NCBI GenBank assembly: GCA_934654625.1
Contig: CAKUGM010000055.1
Location: forward strand, 1-9,892
Direction: 5' to 3'
Length of the DNA stretch: 9,892 nucleotides
From: an uncultured Collinsella sp.
Lineage (GTDB): Bacteria; Actinomycetota; Coriobacteriia; Coriobacteriales; Coriobacteriaceae
The notes beneath the pieces were generated by a model, which saw nothing but the letters and a program-made list of their open reading frames with translations, was not told the origin of the DNA and searched no databases. Of the stretch, positions 6,771-9,892 are shown piece after piece (position 1 is the first letter of the stretch; every line of letters starts with the position of its first letter). Made by a program: the position numbers and the translations under genes.

Positions 6771-7202
6771 ATGGCTACCGTAGACTCCGCACATAATTCC
6801 GTTCCCGCTGGGGATGCCACCTGCGTATTCCGCATGCCGATGAACGATATGACCGCTCCCGACCTCATGAAGGCGCAGGTCATCTCTAAACCTGTTTTGA
6901 CGATTATCAAAGGACCCCAGACGGGCAATACCTTTGAGCTAGAGGATACGATTACGACCGTCGGTCGCGATCCGGCGAACAGCATCTTTTTGAACGACAT
7001 GACCGTTTCACGTTCGCATGCGAAGATTAAGCACGATGCTTCCGGTGTCTCTATTGAAGACCTTGGCTCGCTCAACGGCACCTGGGTCGATGGCGCAATC
7101 GTAAGCAATGCGCCGCTTCATGACGGCTCCTCCATTCAGATCGGAACCTTCACCCTTATCTATCACGAAAGCCAGCCGGAGCGCATCGAGACCGGTGAGT
7201 AG
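6771..7202 (+). CDS. Small FHA-domain protein, GarA/OdhI-like
   Basis: A 143-residue cytoplasmic protein with one forkhead-associated domain, which binds phosphothreonine peptides. The domain spans about residues 42-132. It has GRDPANSIFLND (65-76), VSRSHAKI (79-86) and DLGSLNGTWVD (97-107), so the binding residues R66, S80, H83 and N102 are kept. Before it, DATCVFR (15-21) resembles the ETTSVFR kinase target of mycobacterial GarA, with T17 aligned to the PknB site (alignment from memory). GarA and OdhI inhibit 2-oxoglutarate dehydrogenase and other glutamate-linked enzymes; the target here is unknown. ATG 6771 is preferred over the in-frame ATG 6759, which lacks a ribosome site, though GGGGG at 6761-6765 is itself modest. 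TAGAAT (6720-6725) may be a promoter -10, without a clear -35. The next gene overlaps its end by eight bases. Confidence 0.87.
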   Translation: MATVDSAHNSVPAGDATCVFRMPMNDMTAPDLMKAQVISKPVLTIIKGPQTGNTFELEDTITTVGRDPANSIFLNDMTVSRSHAKIKHDASGVSIEDLGSLNGTWVDGAIVSNAPLHDGSSIQIGTFTLIYHESQPERIETGE

Positions 7203-8034
7203 CTTGGCTGAGCGAAGCTACCTCAGCATCGGCCAGGTAGTTAACTACCTTCGCGGTGCATATCCCGATCTTTCAAACTCAAAGATTCGCTTTTTGGAAG
7301 ATGAGGGGCTCATCACGCCCCATAGAACACCAAAGGGCTATCGACAGTACTCCAAAGAGGATGTCGATCGCCTTGAGGTTATTTTACATCTCCAAAAAAC
7401 CCGGTATATGCCCCTAACCGTCATCAAGCAAAAGCTCGATAGCGCAAGCGATCTTTCTACGCTGGCTTTTGAGGTTGGTCTTCTCTCCGATCTGCCCATG
7501 AAGACAGAACCCAAGGAGACCAAGCAAAAGCTTCATCCTATCGAGGACATTCCCGACATCCTCGGTGTTGAGATTTCCTTTATTCGAGCGCTTGCCGAAA
7601 ACGATTTGATTCGTATTATCAAGAGTCCCCAAAATCGAGATCTTGTCGATGGACGTGATTTCGAAATCATACGTTATTGCGCCGAGCTCAACAGATTCCA
7701 TATTGAGCCGCGCAACCTCCGCCAGTATGTTTCTGCCGCAAATCGTGAATCCACTATGTTCGAGCAGGTCCTCATCGGCATGCTCGGAATGGACGATTCC
7801 GACGAGGGCCGTGAAGCCAAGCTTGAGCGCGCTTTTAATAAGCTCCACGATTTGACCGACGGCGTTCGCACCGCACTTCTTAAGAATCGCGTGTTCGAAT
7901 CCCTCAATGCCGTTGTCGAAGACGCTGACGTCAATGTTATTGACGATGAGCTTACGCGAGCAGCCGCGACAGTTACAGAGAAGAACGGAAAAGCCACGAG
8001 CGTCACTGAAAGCAACAGCTCAAAACGGGGGTAA
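7195..8034 (+). CDS. ftsR: MerR-family transcriptional regulator, FtsR/Rv1828-like
   Basis: DNA-binding regulator of 279 residues if read from GTG 7195. The N-terminal winged helix runs over about residues 9-80: YLSIGQVVNYLRG, SKIRFLEDEGLITP (29-42), GYRQYSKEDVDRL (48-60). It lacks the cysteine-rich metal site of classic MerR sensors. A second region (115-200) contains IEPRNLR (170-176), matching the VEPRHLR stretch of Rv1828 as I recall it. Corynebacterial FtsR (Cg1631) acts on ftsZ, so a cell-division role is possible here but is not shown. The frame is open back to 7108 inside the FHA gene. GTG 7195 overlaps the FHA stop. TTG 7204, with GGTGAG at 7194-7199, is an alternative start that would be three residues shorter. 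apt begins three bases after its stop. Confidence 0.86.
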   Translation: MSSLAERSYLSIGQVVNYLRGAYPDLSNSKIRFLEDEGLITPHRTPKGYRQYSKEDVDRLEVILHLQKTRYMPLTVIKQKLDSASDLSTLAFEVGLLSDLPMKTEPKETKQKLHPIEDIPDILGVEISFIRALAENDLIRIIKSPQNRDLVDGRDFEIIRYCAELNRFHIEPRNLRQYVSAANRESTMFEQVLIGMLGMDDSDEGREAKLERAFNKLHDLTDGVRTALLKNRVFESLNAVVEDADVNVIDDELTRAAATVTEKNGKATSVTESNSSKRG

Positions 8035-8037
8035 CCA

Positions 8038-8571
8038 ATGGACATCAAAGAACTCGAATCCTATATCGTTGATATTCCAGACTATCCTGAACCGGGTGTG
8101 ATCTTCAAAGACATCACGCCGCTCTTTGCAGACCCGAAGCCGTTTCGGGATATGGTCGATGCATTTGTTGCGCACTTTAAGGATGCTGGAATCACGAAGG
8201 TCGTTGGTCCTGAGGCGCGCGGCTTCATGATCGGTACCCCCGTAGCACTTGAATTGGGTGCCGGATTCATCCCAGCTCGCAAGCCAGGCAAGCTGCCGCG
8301 CGAAACCGTTTCCGCGACATACGAACTTGAATACGGTACGGATACCCTGGAAATTCATGCCGATGCTATCCAGGCTCAAGATCGCGTTTTGATTATCGAC
8401 GACCTTATTGCAACGGGAGGCACCGCTGCCGCCACGGGCAAGCTGGTACAGGATATGGGCGCTACGCTCGTAGGCTATGCCAGCATCCTCGAGCTATGCT
8501 TCCTCAATCCCCGTGAGAAGCTTGCCGAATCGGGAGACCACGAACTTTTCTCGCTCATCAAGGTTGATTAA
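8038..8571 (+). CDS. apt: Adenine phosphoribosyltransferase
   Basis: Salvages adenine by joining it to PRPP to make AMP in the cytoplasm. At 177 residues it has the usual length. Diagnostic segments are IPDYPEPGVIFKDITPLF (13-30), GPEARGFMIG (57-66), ARKPGKLP (80-87) and the PRPP loop VLIIDDLIATGGTA (117-130) with the two aspartates D121 and D122. GGGGG at 8027-8031 lies six bases before the ATG. The gene starts three bases after the MerR gene, so it shares that transcript and is probably its last member. Its stop is four bases from the stop of the opposing DUF1836 gene, and I see no terminator hairpin after it. Confidence 0.97.
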   Translation: MDIKELESYIVDIPDYPEPGVIFKDITPLFADPKPFRDMVDAFVAHFKDAGITKVVGPEARGFMIGTPVALELGAGFIPARKPGKLPRETVSATYELEYGTDTLEIHADAIQAQDRVLIIDDLIATGGTAAATGKLVQDMGATLVGYASILELCFLNPREKLAESGDHELFSLIKVD

Positions 8572-8575
8572 CAGA

Positions 8576-9229
8576 TCAGCGGCCCAGCTTCGTTTCACTC
8601 TCAAAACCGGCAAACTGCAGATAGGCCATAAGCAGAGCCTTTGATGCAAATGCTTGAGCCGCCGCGCGCACTAAAAGCTCCTCGCGACTGATCTCGCCGG
8701 TCTCGCGAAGCGCCCGCTCCAACGACTGGACATCCGTAGCCGAAAACGTCATATCAACGATATGATTGATTTCGGCCACCATGTGGTTATAAGCATCCTG
8801 CGGCGATGAGATGACCGTCTGTATTTTTAGCAGCTGCTCGATAGCCGATATTCTCAAGAACTGCTTGAGAATGCAAATCAAAAGAAGTCGGGAAATCTGC
8901 TCACGTCCATATTGCTTTTTAACAGGTGGATTGATGAGATGCATCTTGACATAGTTGTTGATCATTGAAGGGGTTAGCCACTCGGAGCTCGAGCATCGAC
9001 TGAATGGCTCGAGTGTTAAAGAGATGTACGAGATTACCTGATCGCGATACAGAGGCAAATTAGGCAACTCATCGTAGACAGGAAGCTTAGAAGAACGAAT
9101 GTCGTCCATCTGGGTCGAATCCATAAAGCAATCGAACGGCGGTCTTTGCACCAATTGCTCAGCTGCAATAGCGGGGGAGTTATCCGACATCGGAATTACC
9201 GACGTGAGCTGCGCCTTAGAAATACCCAT
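8576..9229 (-). CDS. DUF1836 domain-containing protein, probable DNA-binding regulator
   Basis: A 217-residue protein. About residues 49-135 match the DUF1836 pattern as I know it: LPVYDELPNLPLYRDQV (49-65), then LTPSMINNYVK (85-95), INPPVKKQYGREQISRLL (99-116) and ICILKQFLRISAIEQLL (118-134). The segment from 85 to 134 has the look of a MerR-like winged helix: a helix-turn-helix, a basic wing, then a helix. No function is proven for the family as far as I know. The first 48 residues are polar and unlike the domain, and the C-terminus (about 140-217) is predicted helical. ATG 9229 is supported by GAGGGA (minus strand, 9237-9242) seven bases away; the internal ATG at 9190 lacks a site. It is divergent from the DegV gene and shares its promoter region, which suggests it controls degV and itself. 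Confidence 0.85.
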   Translation of the reverse strand: MGISKAQLTSVIPMSDNSPAIAAEQLVQRPPFDCFMDSTQMDDIRSSKLPVYDELPNLPLYRDQVISYISLTLEPFSRCSSSEWLTPSMINNYVKMHLINPPVKKQYGREQISRLLLICILKQFLRISAIEQLLKIQTVISSPQDAYNHMVAEINHIVDMTFSATDVQSLERALRETGEISREELLVRAAAQAFASKALLMAYLQFAGFESETKLGR

Positions 9230-9259
9230 TGGCCCGTCCCTCAGTGGCTGTACACATTA

Positions 9260-9294
9260 TTATGATAGCTAGTATTGTATACTAGCTATCATAA
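9260..9294. promoter_or_regulatory. Perfect 35-base inverted repeat, probable operator shared by DUF1836 and degV
   Basis: TTATGATAGCTAGTAT (9260-9275) and ATACTAGCTATCATAA (9279-9294) are exact reverse complements, separated by TGT. The centre, 9277, is 48 bases from the DUF1836 start codon and 49 bases from the degV start codon. By symmetry each arm offers an outward-pointing TATCAT, five of six matches to a -10 element, at 9287-9292 on plus and 9262-9267 on minus. No good -35 accompanies either. The position suggests a dimeric regulator binding over both promoters; the DUF1836 protein is the obvious candidate. A terminator role is unlikely because both genes point away and no T-run follows. 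Confidence 0.75.
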
Positions 9295-9312
9295 GTAAAC
9301 ACTCTGTATTCC

Positions 9313-9319
9313 AAAGGAG
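9313..9319 (+). promoter_or_regulatory. Ribosome binding site of the degV gene
   Basis: AAAGGAG ends six bases before ATG 9326. It is one of the best ribosome sites in the window and fixes the start of the DegV reading frame. Confidence 0.85.
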
Positions 9320-9325
9320 AACTAG

Positions 9326-9892
9326 ATGAGCTGGGCTATCGTCGCAGACTCAAGCTGCAATCTTCGCTCAATCGAAGCATCCGATGAATCAGCTAACTAT
9401 GCAACCGTCCCTCTCGTTATCCATGTGGGAGGAGTGGATTACGTTGACGATGAGAACCTCGATGTTCATGAGCTAAATCGCATCATCGCGGAAGAGCCGG
9501 AAGCATCATCCAGCTCATGTCCGAGTGCAGGCGTATGGGCAGAGCAATTTCGCAAATACGACAATGTGATCGCCATCACCATCTCCGCGAGCCTTTCCGG
9601 CAGCTATGAAGCCGCCACCATGGCGCGCAACATTGTTCTCGACGAATACGCTCGCGAGCATGAGGGGGTCATCTCCGGCAAGAACATCCATCTTGTAGAT
9701 TCGCGAGCTGCAGGCGGCAAACTTGAAGTGCTTGTCACGTCTTTAAGTAGGTACCTAAGTAATTCTGAGCCCACCTTCGACGAAGCTGTCGCCTTCATCG
9801 ACAATATGGAAGAGAAATCCCAAGTGCTTTTCTCGCTTTCAAGTTACGAGAACCTTACCAAAAATGGACGTATGCCCCGACTTGCCGGCACT
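9326..9892 (+). CDS. DegV family protein (FakB-like fatty-acid binding), 3' end outside the window
   Basis: The first 189 residues of a DegV protein, a family that is normally about 280-290 long; the frame is open to the window end. DegV proteins bind a fatty acid, and FakB members present it to the kinase FakA to make acyl phosphate for phospholipid synthesis. Visible signatures: IVADSSCNL (5-13), VPLVIHVGGVDYVDD (28-42), SSSSCPSAGVW (61-71) at the place of the usual TSQPS segment, ISASLSGSYEAA (86-97), VDSRAAGGKLEVLV near 130-143, and LTKNGRMPRLAG (177-188), which matches the L.KGGRI region. In the third motif C65 stands where Gln is common. No FakA gene is in the window. The divergent DUF1836 gene and the dyad between them suggest regulated expression. 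Whether this copy truly binds fatty acid is inference from the family. Confidence 0.93.
   Translation, partial: MSWAIVADSSCNLRSIEASDESANYATVPLVIHVGGVDYVDDENLDVHELNRIIAEEPEASSSSCPSAGVWAEQFRKYDNVIAITISASLSGSYEAATMARNIVLDEYAREHEGVISGKNIHLVDSRAAGGKLEVLVTSLSRYLSNSEPTFDEAVAFIDNMEEKSQVLFSLSSYENLTKNGRMPRLAGT

Noticed and set aside
7108..7194. N-terminal extension of the MerR gene into the FHA gene
   Set aside because: The MerR helix-turn-helix begins just after GTG 7195, and the extra residues overlap the coding part of the FHA domain in another frame.
9260..9294. The dyad read as a bidirectional terminator or an insertion-site scar
   Set aside because: Both neighbouring genes are transcribed away from it, neither side has a T-run typical of a terminator, and no transposase gene or flanking target duplication is seen.

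Overview
The window is a chromosomal stretch of ordinary bacterial housekeeping genes. It most likely comes from a high-G+C Gram-positive bacterium of the class Coriobacteriia (Collinsella-like). The evidence is indirect. A CDP-alcohol phosphatidyltransferase, a GarA/OdhI-like FHA protein and an FtsR/Rv1828-like MerR regulator lie in the same order as in mycobacteria. A Nif3 (DUF34) gene is followed by a zinc-ribbon coiled-coil gene, as in Actinobacteria. The end of the window has the DegV and DUF1836 families that are common in anaerobic gut Gram-positives. G+C looks slightly above half by eye. I see no mobile element, CRISPR array, phage gene or toxin system.

Layout. Bases 11-5632 hold six tightly packed plus-strand genes, probably one operon: gpsA, rpe, a NifS/IscS-type cysteine desulfurase, a Nif3 family protein, a zinc-ribbon coiled-coil protein and coaBC. 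Gaps are at most 17 bases and one junction overlaps by 14 bases. A tRNA-Pro(GGG) follows at 5702-5778, then a strong intrinsic terminator at 5788-5818. After a leader of about 150 bases comes a second plus-strand run, 5973-8571: pgsA-like, FHA protein, FtsR-like MerR regulator and apt. A minus-strand DUF1836 gene (8576-9229) converges on apt with only 4 bases between the stop codons. It is divergent from a DegV-family gene that starts at 9326 and runs off the window.

How the genes work together. GpsA makes sn-glycerol-3-phosphate and the PgsA-like enzyme uses CDP-diacylglycerol to make anionic phospholipid. DegV proteins (FakB) present fatty acids for phosphorylation, so lipid synthesis recurs along the window. 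Rpe, CoaBC, Apt and the desulfurase serve central cofactor, sugar and nucleotide metabolism.

The points most worth a second look are two. The first is a perfect 35-base dyad at 9260-9294, placed almost exactly midway between the divergent DUF1836 and degV start codons, which looks like a shared operator. The second is the small FHA protein, which keeps a TxVFR element resembling the kinase target site of GarA/OdhI. No wholly new multi-gene system can be supported from the sequence alone.
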